Assembly: GCF_016863335.1 (NCBI RefSeq) | Contig: NZ_BOOR01000012.1 | Span: 62,001-126,000, forward strand | DNA length: 64,000 bases | From: Planotetraspora thailandica | Lineage (GTDB): Bacteria > Actinomycetota > Actinomycetes > Streptosporangiales > Streptosporangiaceae | Direction: 5' to 3' | Shown: piece by piece, positions 12,024 through 21,011 of the stretch | Layout of the letters: each line of letters begins with the position of its first letter | Position numbering within the stretch: the stretch's first letter is position 1 | Translations under genes and position numbers: made by a program | The notes under the pieces: generated by a model | What the model was told of the DNA's origin: nothing | Databases searched by the model: none | The model's input: the letters and a program-made list of their open reading frames with translations, nothing else

Positions 12024-12695
12024 CTAGGCCAGGACGTTGATGGCCCTGGCGACCACCAGCGCCACGATGACCAGCGAGATCGCGGACTGTACGAGCATCA
12101 CCATCTTGGCCCAGCGGGTGAGCGGCATCACGTCGGTCGGGCTGAACGCGGTGGCGTTGGTGAAGGCCAGGTAGAGGTAGTCGGCGAAGGTGGGCCGCCA
12201 GTCGGGCGGGGCCACCTCCCTGTCGGTCATCTGCGGGAAGAGGAAGTCCGGGAAGGGCTCGCGCGCCTTGGACCGCGCGACGGGGCCGCCCCGGTCGAGC
12301 TCCCAGTACCAGAGCGCGAACAGCAGGACGTTGATGACCCAGACGCCGGCGCCCGTGGTCAGCAGCCTGCCGGCGTCGTGCTCCTCCCCATGGACGAGGC
12401 GGACGACCTCACGCCCGATGATCCAGGCGTTGGACGCGCTGATGACGCCGATCAGCGCGAGGCTGGCCACGCGCAGGAGGCGGCTTTCCCGGGTCAGGGT
12501 CACAGGATTGGCGATGATGAGACCGATGAGCAGGGCGGATTCGAGGGCGGGCAGGAGCCACGACGGCTCGAATCCGAAGGCGCTCCGGAACGACACATGG
12601 ATGACGATCAGGGCGATGACCGCGGCCGCGGCCCACCAGCGCCCCTCCGCCTCGGTCTCCTTCAGCCAGATGGGGAGTTTGTTCTCGCTGTTCAT
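12024..12695 (-). CDS. Integral membrane protein, DUF1345-like
   Basis: A 223-residue protein with about five membrane segments (near residues 20-40, 45-62, 74-95, 112-132 and 195-222). Between segments 4 and 5 lies FADYLYLAFTNATAFSPTD, which resembles the pore-loop-like DYLYLSF region of DUF1345 and small two-helix ion channels. That supports a possible channel role, by family resemblance only. It is a single gene convergent with metK and divergent from priA. The ATG start is clear; function is not established. Confidence 0.7.
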   Translation of the reverse strand: MNSENKLPIWLKETEAEGRWWAAAAVIALIVIHVSFRSAFGFEPSWLLPALESALLIGLIIANPVTLTRESRLLRVASLALIGVISASNAWIIGREVVRLVHGEEHDAGRLLTTGAGVWVINVLLFALWYWELDRGGPVARSKAREPFPDFLFPQMTDREVAPPDWRPTFADYLYLAFTNATAFSPTDVMPLTRWAKMVMLVQSAISLVIVALVVARAINVLA

Positions 12696-12741
12696 GCCAC
12701 CGCCAGCCAGTAGCCGTGCGTCTTGCGTCGGCCGGGTCTGG

Positions 12742-12747
12742 TAGGAC
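12742..12747 (+). promoter_or_regulatory. -10 element giving a leaderless priA transcript
   Basis: TAGGAC ends exactly 6 nt before the priA GTG at 12754, so transcription would start at the first base of the start codon. No Shine-Dalgarno is present in this gap. No good -35 is seen. Confidence 0.5.
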
Positions 12748-12753
12748 GTAGAC

Positions 12754-14982
12754 GTGACCGAGCCGACGAGCGAAGCCTACCCTCAGGAGGCGCTGCTTCC
12801 GGAGCCGGAGCGGCCCGCACGGGGTTCCGGGGCGGGCGCGCGGACCGGCTCTGCGACCGGCTCCCGGGGCAAGGGTGCGAAGGAGCCCGCCGAAGAGCTG
12901 CCGGTCGCGCGGATCGTGATCGACAACCCGCTGCCGCATCTGGATCGGCCGTTCGACTACCTGGTGCCGGCGGAGATGGCGCAGGACGCCGTGCCCGGCT
13001 GCCGGGTGCGGGTGCGCTTCTCCGGCCAGCTGACCGACGGCTTCCTGCTCGAACGGCTGGCGCACAGCGACCACACGGGCCGGTTGTCCTTCCTGGACCG
13101 GGTCGTCTCCGCCGAGCCGGTGCTCACGGGCGAGATCGCCGGGCTCGCCCGGGCGGTCGCCGACCGCTACGCAGGCACCATGTCCGATGTGTTGCGCCTG
13201 GCCGTGCCGCCTCGCCACGCCAGGGTGGAGGCGGAGCCCCACGGGGAGAAGGTGGAGGCGGAGCCTCACGGGGAGAGGGCGGTGGCGGAGGCGCACGAGA
13301 CGGCGGTGGCCGAGACCGTTGCGTCCGAGACCGCGGTGGGCCTGCCGTACGACGTCGAGGAGGCGGCGGCGGGGGGCGTGTGGGCGGCCTATCCGGCGGG
13401 CCGGTCCTACCTGAACGCTCTGGCCGAGGGCCGCTCGCCGCGGGCGGTCTGGTCGGCCCTGCCCGGCACCGGCGAGGGCGGCCCGTCGTGGCCGGCCGCG
13501 GTGGCGGCGGCCGTGCGCGCCACCCTGGCGAGTGGGCGGGGCGCGGTGGTGGTCGTCCCGGACGGCAAGGACGTCGCCGTGGCCGACGCGGCGCTGGGGG
13601 ACACCCCGCACGTCGCCCTCACCGCCGACCTCGGTCCGGCCGAACGCTACCGCCGCTGGCTCAAGGTGCTCAGGGGAGAGGTCAGGGCGGTCGTCGGCAC
13701 CCGGGCCGCGGTGTTCGCCCCCGTCGCCGATCTCGGCCTGGCGGTCATCTGGGACGACGGCGACGACGTCCACGCCGAGCGGCTCGCCCCGCACCCGCAC
13801 GCGCGCGAGGTGCTGGCCCTGCGCGCCCACCGGGCGGAGGCCGGTCTGCTGATCGGCGGCTACGCCCGGACGGCCGAGGCGACGCAACTGGTGGCGTCGG
13901 GATGGGCAGGGCCGCTGACACCCCACCGCGAGGCGGTCAGGGCCACGGCGCCGCGCGTGCGCCCCGCGGGCGACGACGCGGAGCTCGCGCGCGACGAGGC
14001 CGCCCGTGCGGCCCGGCTGCCCAGCCTGGCGTGGCGCACGCTCAAGCAGGGCCTGGAAACCGGGCCGGTGCTCGTCCAGGTGCCCCGCAGGGGGTATCTG
14101 CCCGCGCTCGCCTGCCGCGACTGCCGCGCCCCCGCCCGGTGCGGCGCGCCCCTGCAGAGCCATGCGGAAGCCGGTGAGCCCCTGCCTCTGCCGCCCGCGC
14201 AGGCAGGGGCGGGGCCGGTGTGCTCGGGCCCGCTGGCGTTGCGCAACGGTCACGCCATGCCGTACTGCCGGTGGTGCGGGCGGGTGGCCGGGGACTGGCG
14301 CTGTTCCTCGTGCGGCGGCCGCCGCGTGCGCGCCGTCGTGATCGGCGCCCGCCGCACGGCCGAGGAACTGGGCCGCGCCTTCCCCTCCGTCACCGTGAAG
14401 ACCTCGGGTCGTGACGGCGTGCTCGCCACCGTCGGTACGGCTCCCGCGCTCGTCGTGGCCACTCCCGGGGCCGAGCCGCTGCCCGCCGCCGGGTACGCGG
14501 CGGTGGTGCTGCTGGACGGCTGGGCCCTGCTCGGCCGCCCCGACCTGCGTGCGGGGGAGGAGGCGCTGCGGCGATGGATGAACGCCTCGGCCCTGGCCCG
14601 GCCGGGGGCAGACGTGGTCGTGCTCGCCGACTCCGCGGTCGCGGCCGTGCAGGCGCTCGTCCGGTGGGATCCGGTGACCTTCGCCGAGCGGGAGCTCGCC
14701 GACCGCGCGGAACTGGGTTTCCCGCCCGCCGTGCGGATGGCCGCGCTCACCGGTCCCGCGGCGGCCGTCAGGGAGATGCTGGCCGGAGCCGCCCTGCCCG
14801 GCGGGGCGCAGGTGCTCGGGCCGGTGCCGGTCGACGGAGGGCTGGAGCGGGCGATGGTCAGGGTGCCGCGTGACCGGGGATCGGGGCTGGCCAGAGCGCT
14901 CAAGGGGGCCAGCGGGGTGAGGTCGGCACGCAAGACCCCGGACGTGGTGCGAGTGACCATCGATCCGCTGGATCTGATCTGA
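12754..14982 (+). CDS. priA: PriA-like primosomal protein, helicase motifs degenerate
   Basis: The 742-residue protein has the PriA layout. An N-terminal 3'-DNA-binding domain (ARIVIDNPLPHLDRPFDYLV) follows a 45-residue disordered leader. A central helicase-derived region and a Zn-binding cysteine cluster (CRDC, CGAP, CRWC, CSSC; about residues 450-530) come next, then a C-terminal domain. The ATPase is decayed: the expected Walker A lysine motif is absent (the nearest segment reads LPGTGEGGPSW) and the DEEH box reads DDGD. This is the pattern known for actinobacterial PriA, so it is probably a DNA-binding scaffold rather than a helicase. A lysine-poor, Glu-rich insert (EAEPHGE repeated) lies near residues 155-180. 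Confidence 0.87.
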   Translation: MTEPTSEAYPQEALLPEPERPARGSGAGARTGSATGSRGKGAKEPAEELPVARIVIDNPLPHLDRPFDYLVPAEMAQDAVPGCRVRVRFSGQLTDGFLLERLAHSDHTGRLSFLDRVVSAEPVLTGEIAGLARAVADRYAGTMSDVLRLAVPPRHARVEAEPHGEKVEAEPHGERAVAEAHETAVAETVASETAVGLPYDVEEAAAGGVWAAYPAGRSYLNALAEGRSPRAVWSALPGTGEGGPSWPAAVAAAVRATLASGRGAVVVVPDGKDVAVADAALGDTPHVALTADLGPAERYRRWLKVLRGEVRAVVGTRAAVFAPVADLGLAVIWDDGDDVHAERLAPHPHAREVLALRAHRAEAGLLIGGYARTAEATQLVASGWAGPLTPHREAVRATAPRVRPAGDDAELARDEAARAARLPSLAWRTLKQGLETGPVLVQVPRRGYLPALACRDCRAPARCGAPLQSHAEAGEPLPLPPAQAGAGPVCSGPLALRNGHAMPYCRWCGRVAGDWRCSSCGGRRVRAVVIGARRTAEELGRAFPSVTVKTSGRDGVLATVGTAPALVVATPGAEPLPAAGYAAVVLLDGWALLGRPDLRAGEEALRRWMNASALARPGADVVVLADSAVAAVQALVRWDPVTFAERELADRAELGFPPAVRMAALTGPAAAVREMLAGAALPGGAQVLGPVPVDGGLERAMVRVPRDRGSGLARALKGASGVRSARKTPDVVRVTIDPLDLI

Positions 14983-14986
14983 CCGA

Positions 14987-15016
14987 TTCGCGATGCTGTC
15001 AGTAACCCGTTAGCGT
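14987..15016 (+). promoter_or_regulatory. Promoter of the 15023 gene, leaderless type
   Basis: TTCGCG at 14987-14992, an 18-nt spacer and TAGCGT at 15011-15016. The -10 ends 6 nt before GTG 15023, implying transcription from the start codon itself. No ribosome-binding site is seen. Confidence 0.55.
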
Positions 15017-15022
15017 CTCCCT

Positions 15023-16693
15023 GTGTCGATCGAATGGGTGAACCGGGCCATCGATGGCCTTCGCGCGTGGGGGCGTGAGAAGGGCGTCGAGGTCGACGTC
15101 GACGAGGTTCGGCTGCTGTGCGACTACGCCAGCGACTATCTGGAGGTGGACGAGCTCGGCGATTTCCGGCCGGGCACGTTCGAGGAGCTCCTGCTGGAGA
15201 TCTACCCGCGTAAGGTCATCGCGCCGCCGGAGAGCGCGCCGGAGACCGTGGCGGCCGCGCGGACGCTGGTCGACTTCCTGCTGGACACCGGGGAGATCGG
15301 CACCAAGACGGCCGCCAGGATGCGGGCGACCATCACCGAGATCGAGCCCGAGATGCCGCGGGCCCTGGCCGACACCACCAAGTTCGGCATGGCCAAGAGC
15401 ATCTTCAGCGCCATCGGGGCCGACGCGCTCGATCTGGTCGACACCGGCGACGACGAGGACGACGAGGGCCTGCTCGGGGCGTCGCCGTCCGACATGTTCG
15501 GCACCGCTCCGCTGCCCGCCGTACGGCTGGTGCCCGCCCAGGAGGTGGCCGGGGCCGTACGCGAGGTGCCGCTGCTCGGCGACGCGCACCGGCTGGCCGG
15601 ATGGCTGGCCGAGCGGGGGCGTACCGCCACCACGCGCAAGTCGCTGAGGGTCAGCGACGCGCGGGAGATCGAGGCCGAGCTCGGCATCCGCTGGCCGGCC
15701 GCCGTGTTCCGGCTCGCGCTCGAGCTGGGCCTGGCCCGCCTGGACGGTACGGCGGTGCACGTGGAGGAGGGTCACCCGTCGCTCGCGAACCGCTCCGACG
15801 ACGACGTGCTCGCTCTGTGGCACGGCACGGTGAAGTTCGTCACGAGCTCGGCGTGGCTGATCACCGGGGAGGAGATCGTGGACGAGGAGCTCGGCTCCAT
15901 TCACGAGCTGCTCTACCGGCTCCAGGCGCCGGTGCCCGCCGACGCGATCCGCGACTACCTCAGCGACTTCGCCGACGGCCGGACCATGGAACGACTTGAG
16001 ACCGCGTTGCACGACCTCGCATACGCGGGAACGGTCCAGTACGGCGACGACGGGCTCATGCTCACGCCCCACGGTGTGTGGGGGTTGCGCGCACGATATG
16101 AGCTGCTGGGCATGCACGCGCCCGTCGCGGCCGACCTGGCCGAGGGGGACGCGAGCGGCCTGATCGGCGGGCTGATCACCGACGGCCTGCCGGCCGAGGT
16201 GGCCGAGCGGGACATCGTCGCCTGGTTGTCCAGGCGTACGGCGCAGGAGGCGGCGCAGGAGCTGTTCGGAGCGGTCGCCGGCGCGCCGGCCGAGGTCCGC
16301 GGCATCGCCGTCACCATCGTCGACCGGCTGGGGGAGGAGGCCGCCCCCGTGGTGCGCACCTACCTCGACGACGCGGAGCTGCGGCCGCACGCCATTCACT
16401 GGCTGACGGCACGCGGGCTGCCGGCCCCGACGCTGACCCAGGACGAGGTGCTGTGGATCAGCGTCGACATGCTGGCGCTCGCGCTGCCGGCCGCCGAGGC
16501 CGACCCCGAGGGATTCGCGGAGAACATCGCGGTCTCCGGGCCGCCCGCCCATCTGATCGAGGACATGTGGCGGGTGGAGCACCCCGACGTCGTTGAGGTG
16601 CTGGAGCTGCTCGGTAACTCCCTTCCTGACAAGGCGGCAGCCAAGGCTGCCCGGAAGGCGGCGTTCAAGGCACGTTCGAGGGGCATTCGGTAA
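15023..16693 (+). CDS. Conserved hypothetical protein, long member of a tandem paralogue pair
   Basis: The 556-residue protein is of unknown function. Its first 165 residues have no counterpart in the next gene and include an acidic linker (TGDDEDDEG) near 150. From about residue 170 to the end it aligns with the following protein: a shared V-R/E-L-x-P start, xRLAxW, HEAT-like alpha-helical stretches with RGIAVTIVDRLGEEAAP, a WISVDMLALAL block, and an end in FKARSR. No catalytic motif, signal peptide or membrane segment is seen. It sits between priA and def-fmt-rsmB, so a role near translation or replication is only a guess. Confidence 0.8.
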   Translation: MSIEWVNRAIDGLRAWGREKGVEVDVDEVRLLCDYASDYLEVDELGDFRPGTFEELLLEIYPRKVIAPPESAPETVAAARTLVDFLLDTGEIGTKTAARMRATITEIEPEMPRALADTTKFGMAKSIFSAIGADALDLVDTGDDEDDEGLLGASPSDMFGTAPLPAVRLVPAQEVAGAVREVPLLGDAHRLAGWLAERGRTATTRKSLRVSDAREIEAELGIRWPAAVFRLALELGLARLDGTAVHVEEGHPSLANRSDDDVLALWHGTVKFVTSSAWLITGEEIVDEELGSIHELLYRLQAPVPADAIRDYLSDFADGRTMERLETALHDLAYAGTVQYGDDGLMLTPHGVWGLRARYELLGMHAPVAADLAEGDASGLIGGLITDGLPAEVAERDIVAWLSRRTAQEAAQELFGAVAGAPAEVRGIAVTIVDRLGEEAAPVVRTYLDDAELRPHAIHWLTARGLPAPTLTQDEVLWISVDMLALALPAAEADPEGFAENIAVSGPPAHLIEDMWRVEHPDVVEVLELLGNSLPDKAAAKAARKAAFKARSRGIR

Positions 16694-16704
16694 CGCGTGT
16701 GGAG

Positions 16705-16710
16705 TAAGTT
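16705..16710 (+). promoter_or_regulatory. -10 element giving a leaderless transcript of the 16717 gene
   Basis: TAAGTT ends exactly 6 nt before ATG 16717, within the 23-nt gap after the paralogue. The intervening GCTGGA is only a weak ribosome-binding match. The second paralogue may therefore have its own promoter. Confidence 0.45.
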
Positions 16711-16716
16711 GCTGGA

Positions 16717-17931
16717 ATGGCCGACAGCGACGTGCTCACTTTCCCGCCGGTCGAGCTCGCCCCCGACGATGAGCTGACCCGAGCGGTCGAGGCGATCCCC
16801 CTCGTACGGGACGCCCGTCGACTGGCCGAGTGGACCGGGGTCCGCGAGGTCACCGAGCAGGGGCTGCTCACCGTGGAGGACGCCCACGCGGCTGTGGCCG
16901 AGCTGGGGCTCGTCGCCAAGCGGCTGCACCTGCTGTGGGTGGTCGCGGTCAACGGCCGTCTGATCGAGATCACGCGTGCGGGCGCGCGCCCCGGCCCCGG
17001 AGTGGCCGATCCCATGGAGTTCTGGGACGGCGTGGTCATGGACGTCCTCGACCGCACCGAGGAAGGCCTCACCGGGTCGAGCGTCGTCGACGAGCACCTC
17101 ACCGAGATCCTCGCGACGATCTACTCCGTGCGCGACGGCATGTCGGTGCCCGCGCTCGCCACAGGCATCCTCCAGGCGCACGAGGTGGGCTGCGAGGCCC
17201 GCCAGAGCGAGCTGAAGCGGCTGCGGATGACCCTGCCCGGAGAGCTCGCCGAGGCCATGCGGCTGCTCGCATACTGCGGGCTGATCGAGCTGTCGGGCGA
17301 CCTCGCCCGGCTCACCCAGCCCGGCGTGTGGGCCGTGCGGCGCGACCTGCTCAGGGAGGGCCACGACGCGCCGTCGCTGGGAGAGGTCGCCGGATTCGCG
17401 GAACTCACCGCCGCCGAGCTGATCGACGCGATGCTCGAGGGCAAGGCGTCGGCCAGCGCGGCCACGCTCTGGCTGGAGCAGCGCATCCCGGAGGACGCCG
17501 CGCGGGAGCTCATCAAGATCGCGGCTTCCGGCAACGCCGCGCAGCGGGGCACCGCGGGCACCATCCTGGAGGAACTCGGCCCCGAGGCGGAGCCAGCCGT
17601 ACGCGAGGCGCTGGACGAGCCCATGATGTCGCGCTACGCGGCGGCCTGGCTCGGCGTGCGGGACCTCGAGGCGCCTGCCCTGGCGGAGGGCGACGGCGCC
17701 TGGGTGGCCGTGGACACCCTTGCGGCCCTGCTGTACATCACCACGCCGGTCGACTCGATGACGCAGTACGACATCCTCGGCGAGGACCTGCTGACCCTGA
17801 TGCCCGCCATGGGACGCACCGGCCACCCGGACGCCCTGGCCGTACTCGAGATGCTCAGCAGGCACCATCCTGACCCCGTGATCGCCAAGGTGGCGAGGAA
17901 GACGGCGATGAAGGTCCGTTCGCGCCCGTAA
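16717..17931 (+). CDS. Conserved hypothetical protein, short member of a tandem paralogue pair
   Basis: The 404-residue protein is of unknown function and clearly homologous to the preceding gene over its whole length. Landmarks are ARRLAEW near residue 35, RGTAGTILEELGPEAEP near residue 270, WVAVDTLAALL near residue 325, and a lysine/arginine-rich end (KVARKTAMKVRSR). The central part looks like HEAT-type helical repeats. It lacks the 165-residue N-terminal part of its neighbour. No enzymatic motif, signal peptide or membrane span is visible. The stop codon is part of a TAAACT hexamer that may be the -10 element for def. Confidence 0.8.
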   Translation: MADSDVLTFPPVELAPDDELTRAVEAIPLVRDARRLAEWTGVREVTEQGLLTVEDAHAAVAELGLVAKRLHLLWVVAVNGRLIEITRAGARPGPGVADPMEFWDGVVMDVLDRTEEGLTGSSVVDEHLTEILATIYSVRDGMSVPALATGILQAHEVGCEARQSELKRLRMTLPGELAEAMRLLAYCGLIELSGDLARLTQPGVWAVRRDLLREGHDAPSLGEVAGFAELTAAELIDAMLEGKASASAATLWLEQRIPEDAARELIKIAASGNAAQRGTAGTILEELGPEAEPAVREALDEPMMSRYAAAWLGVRDLEAPALAEGDGAWVAVDTLAALLYITTPVDSMTQYDILGEDLLTLMPAMGRTGHPDALAVLEMLSRHHPDPVIAKVARKTAMKVRSRP

Positions 17932-17974
17932 ACTGTGGTGATCCCACAGAACGAGATGTGAATGGAGTCCACTG

Positions 17975-18523
17975 TTGGCCATCCAGCCGATCCGCCTTTT
18001 CGGCGACCCGGTGCTGCGCACGCCGGCGGACCCGGTGGTGGACTTCGACAAGGAGCTGCGCAAGCTCGTCAAAGACCTCACCGACACGATGATGGACGCC
18101 CCCGGCGCGGGCCTCGCCGCCCCGCAGATCGGGGTGGGCCTGCGGGTGTTCACCTACTACATCGATGAGCAGCTGGGTCACCTGATCAACCCGGACCTCG
18201 ACCTGTCCGACGACCTCGACGAGGAGGGCGAGGAGGGGTGCCTGTCGTTCCCCGGCCTGTCCTTCCCCACGCCGCGTGCCATCAGGGCCGTCGCGAAGGG
18301 CTTCGACATGCACGGGGAGCCGATCACTCTGGAGGGTACCGACCTGATGGCGCGGTGCTTCCAGCATGAGACCGATCACCTCGACGGCGTGTTGTTCATC
18401 GACCGGATGGACCCCAAGCAGCGCAAGCTGGCGATGAAGGCCGTCCGGGAGGCCGAGTGGAGCGGCCTTTCGGCCCCCGCCGTGAAGTTCTCCCCGCACG
18501 CCACCAACGGGAGGGCCGTGTAG
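17975..18523 (+). CDS. def: Peptide deformylase
   Basis: Removes the formyl group from nascent protein N-termini. All three metalloenzyme motifs are present: [10 protein letters not shown] near residue 45, EGCLSFPG near 87 and QHETDHLDG near 130 (Cys and two His bind the metal, Glu is catalytic). At 182 residues it is of normal length. TTG start at 17975 follows GGAG 8 nt upstream. Its stop codon shares one base with the fmt start. Confidence 0.95.
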   Translation: MAIQPIRLFGDPVLRTPADPVVDFDKELRKLVKDLTDTMMDAPGAGLAAPQIGVGLRVFTYYIDEQLGHLINPDLDLSDDLDEEGEEGCLSFPGLSFPTPRAIRAVAKGFDMHGEPITLEGTDLMARCFQHETDHLDGVLFIDRMDPKQRKLAMKAVREAEWSGLSAPAVKFSPHATNGRAV

Positions 18524-19452
18524 TGCGCCTGGTCTTCGCCGGCACCCCGGACACCGCGCTCCCGTCGCTGCGCGCGCTGCTGGACTCGCCCCGCCACGAG
18601 GTGGCCGCCGTCGTCACCCGCCCGGACGCGCAGTCGGGGCGGGGCAGGCAGGTGCACCCGAGCCCGGTGGCCCAGCTCGCCGAGGAGGCGGGTGTCGAGG
18701 TGCTCAAGCCGCCGAAGGCCGGTGACCCCGCCTTTCTCGATCGCCTCAGCGCCATCAAGCCGGACTGCTGCCCGGTCGTGGCGTACGGAGCGCTTTTGCC
18801 GCAGGTCGCCCTCGACATTCCACCCCAGGGATGGATAAATCTGCATTTCTCATTGCTGCCGGCGTGGCGCGGAGCCGCCCCCGTGCAGCATGCCGTCCTG
18901 CACGGCGATGAGATCACCGGAGCGTCGACGTTCCGCATCGTGAAGGAGCTCGACGCCGGGCCGGTCTTCGGCGTGGTGACCGAGGAGATCAGGCCGGACG
19001 ACACCAGCGGTGAGTTGCTCGCCCGGCTCGCCGAGTCGGGCGCCGGGCTGCTGCTCGCGACCCTCGACGGCGTCGAGGACGGCATGCTCGAGGCCCGGCC
19101 CCAGCCCTCGGACGGCGTGAGCATCGCCCCCAAGATCGGCGTCGACGACGCCCGGGTGGAATGGACGGCGCCCGCCCTGCGGGTCGACCGGCTCGTGCGC
19201 GCCTGCACGCCCAACCCCGGTGCCTGGACGGAATTCCGCGGCCAGCGGGTCAAGCTGGGGCCCGTGCGGCAGGCGCCGGAGGCCCCCAAGCTGGAGCCCG
19301 GCGAGGTCGCCACCACCAAGAAGAGCGTGCTCGTCGGCACCGGAAGCCACCCGGTCGAGCTCGGCGACGTGCAGCCGCAGGGCAAGCGCCTGATGACGGC
19401 GGCCGAATGGGCCCGCGGCGTCCGGGCCGGCGATCAGGACCGGCTGGGCTGA
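18523..19452 (+). CDS. fmt: Methionyl-tRNA formyltransferase
   Basis: Formylates initiator Met-tRNA, the reaction that deformylase later reverses. GTG at 18523 is chosen because it overlaps the def stop (TAGTG), GGGAGG precedes it, and the product starts [16 protein letters not shown] as in the family. Longer readings add unrelated residues. Motifs include [15 protein letters not shown] near residue 107 (folate binding and catalysis) and a C-terminal tRNA-binding domain after residue 205. Length is 309 residues. Confidence 0.95.
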   Translation: MRLVFAGTPDTALPSLRALLDSPRHEVAAVVTRPDAQSGRGRQVHPSPVAQLAEEAGVEVLKPPKAGDPAFLDRLSAIKPDCCPVVAYGALLPQVALDIPPQGWINLHFSLLPAWRGAAPVQHAVLHGDEITGASTFRIVKELDAGPVFGVVTEEIRPDDTSGELLARLAESGAGLLLATLDGVEDGMLEARPQPSDGVSIAPKIGVDDARVEWTAPALRVDRLVRACTPNPGAWTEFRGQRVKLGPVRQAPEAPKLEPGEVATTKKSVLVGTGSHPVELGDVQPQGKRLMTAAEWARGVRAGDQDRLG

Positions 19453-19457
19453 GCACG

Positions 19458-20996
19458 ATGAACGGTCAGCGAAGTGGTGGCACCCCCGGCCAGGGACGAT
19501 CGGACCAGGGCAGATCGGGTCAGAGCGGTGGGCAGAGCCGCTCGGGTCAGGGCGCGGCCGGCCAGGGCAAGTCGGGCCAGTCCAAGTCGGGCCAGGGCCG
19601 AGACGGGACGGGTTCCGCCGGAGCACAGGGACGCGGGGGAGGCCGCCCGACCGGCCGGCGCCGCCCGCCGCGTCCGGCCCGCGACGAAGCCAGGAACGCC
19701 GCCTACGACCTCATGCGCGCGGTCGACGAGCGCGACGCGTACGCCAACCTGCTCATGCCGACCTTGCTGCGCCAGCGCCGCATCTCCGGGCGCGACGCCG
19801 CCCTCGCCACCGAGCTCGCCTACGGGACGCTGCGCGGCCTCGGCACCTACGACGAGATCATCGCCGCGTGCAGCGACCGTGCCCCGGAGCACGTGGACCC
19901 GCCCCTGCTCGACGCGATACGCCTCGGCGTGCACCAGCTGCTCAAGACGCGCATCCCCCCGCACGCCGCCGTGAGCGCCACGATCGACCTCGTGCGGCTC
20001 CGCGTCGGCGCAGGCCCCTCGCGCTACGCCAACGCGGTGCTGCGGAAGGTCGCCGGGCGCACGCTGGAGGAGTGGCTCGCCATCGTCGCCCCGCCGCGCG
20101 AGCAGGACGCCGTCGGCAACCTCGCGGTCTCCTACAGCCACCCCGCCTGGATCGTCGGCGCGCTCCGCGACGCACTCGGCGGCGACGTCGAGGAGACCGC
20201 CGCCCTGCTCGAGGCCGACAACGAGCGCCCCCGGGTGGCCCTGGTGGCACGCCCGGGCAGGTGCTCGGTCGACGAACTCCTCGAGGCGGGCGGGGAGCGC
20301 GCCAGATATTCGCCGTACGGCGTCTACCTGCCCGAGGGCGACCCCGGTTCGCTGCGCGCGGTCGGAGAGGCGCGTGCGGCCGTACAGGACGAGGCGAGCC
20401 AGCTCGTGGCCCTCGCGCTCACGAGAGTGCCGCTCGACCACGACGGCCGGTGGCTCGACATGTGCGCGGGACCGGGCGGCAAGGCCGGGCTGCTCGACGC
20501 GCTCGCCGTACAGGGCGGGGGACACCTGCTGGCCGCGGACGCGCAGTATCACCGCGCCCGCCTGGTGTGGAGCACCACCAAGGACGCCGAGGTCGTGACA
20601 GCCGACGGGACCCGGCCTCCGTGGCGTGCCGGAGCCTTCGACAGGGTCATGCTCGACGCCCCCTGCACGGGGCTCGGCGCGCTGCGCAGGCGGCCGGAGG
20701 CCCGGTGGCGGCGAGACCCCCGGAGCATCCCCGAGCTGACGTCTCTGCAGCGCCGCCTGCTCGATTCCGCGCTCGAGTCGGTACGGCCCGGTGGCGTCGT
20801 CGCGTACGTCACGTGCTCGCCGCATCTCGCCGAGACGCGCGACGTCGTGGAAGGCGTCGCGGAGCGGGTGGACGTGCTGGACGCCAGGGAGTTCCTGCCC
20901 GAGGTGCCGTCGCTGGGCGACGGTCCGTACGTGCAGTTCTGGCCGCACAGGCACGGCACCGACGCGATGTTCCTGGCGCTGCTACGCCGTAGGTGA
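19458..20996 (+). CDS. rsmB: 16S rRNA m5C967 methyltransferase with low-complexity N-terminus
   Basis: SAM-dependent cytosine-5 methyltransferase of the RsmB/Fmu family. ATG 19458 lies 5 nt after fmt. Residues 1-75 are a repetitive Gly/Gln/Ser/Arg/Lys tail (SGQ, GQG and GKSGQSKSGQ units), probably disordered and cationic. Residues 80-210 are the NusB-like RNA-binding domain. Residues 260-512 are the Rossmann methyltransferase with MCAGPGGKAGLLDAL, the DAPCTGLGALRRRPE motif and the catalytic TCS in YVTCSPH. Total length is 512 residues. It is convergent with the next gene. Confidence 0.93.
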   Translation: MNGQRSGGTPGQGRSDQGRSGQSGGQSRSGQGAAGQGKSGQSKSGQGRDGTGSAGAQGRGGGRPTGRRRPPRPARDEARNAAYDLMRAVDERDAYANLLMPTLLRQRRISGRDAALATELAYGTLRGLGTYDEIIAACSDRAPEHVDPPLLDAIRLGVHQLLKTRIPPHAAVSATIDLVRLRVGAGPSRYANAVLRKVAGRTLEEWLAIVAPPREQDAVGNLAVSYSHPAWIVGALRDALGGDVEETAALLEADNERPRVALVARPGRCSVDELLEAGGERARYSPYGVYLPEGDPGSLRAVGEARAAVQDEASQLVALALTRVPLDHDGRWLDMCAGPGGKAGLLDALAVQGGGHLLAADAQYHRARLVWSTTKDAEVVTADGTRPPWRAGAFDRVMLDAPCTGLGALRRRPEARWRRDPRSIPELTSLQRRLLDSALESVRPGGVVAYVTCSPHLAETRDVVEGVAERVDVLDAREFLPEVPSLGDGPYVQFWPHRHGTDAMFLALLRRR

Positions 20997-21011
20997 CGCA
21001 CCGACGAGTGG

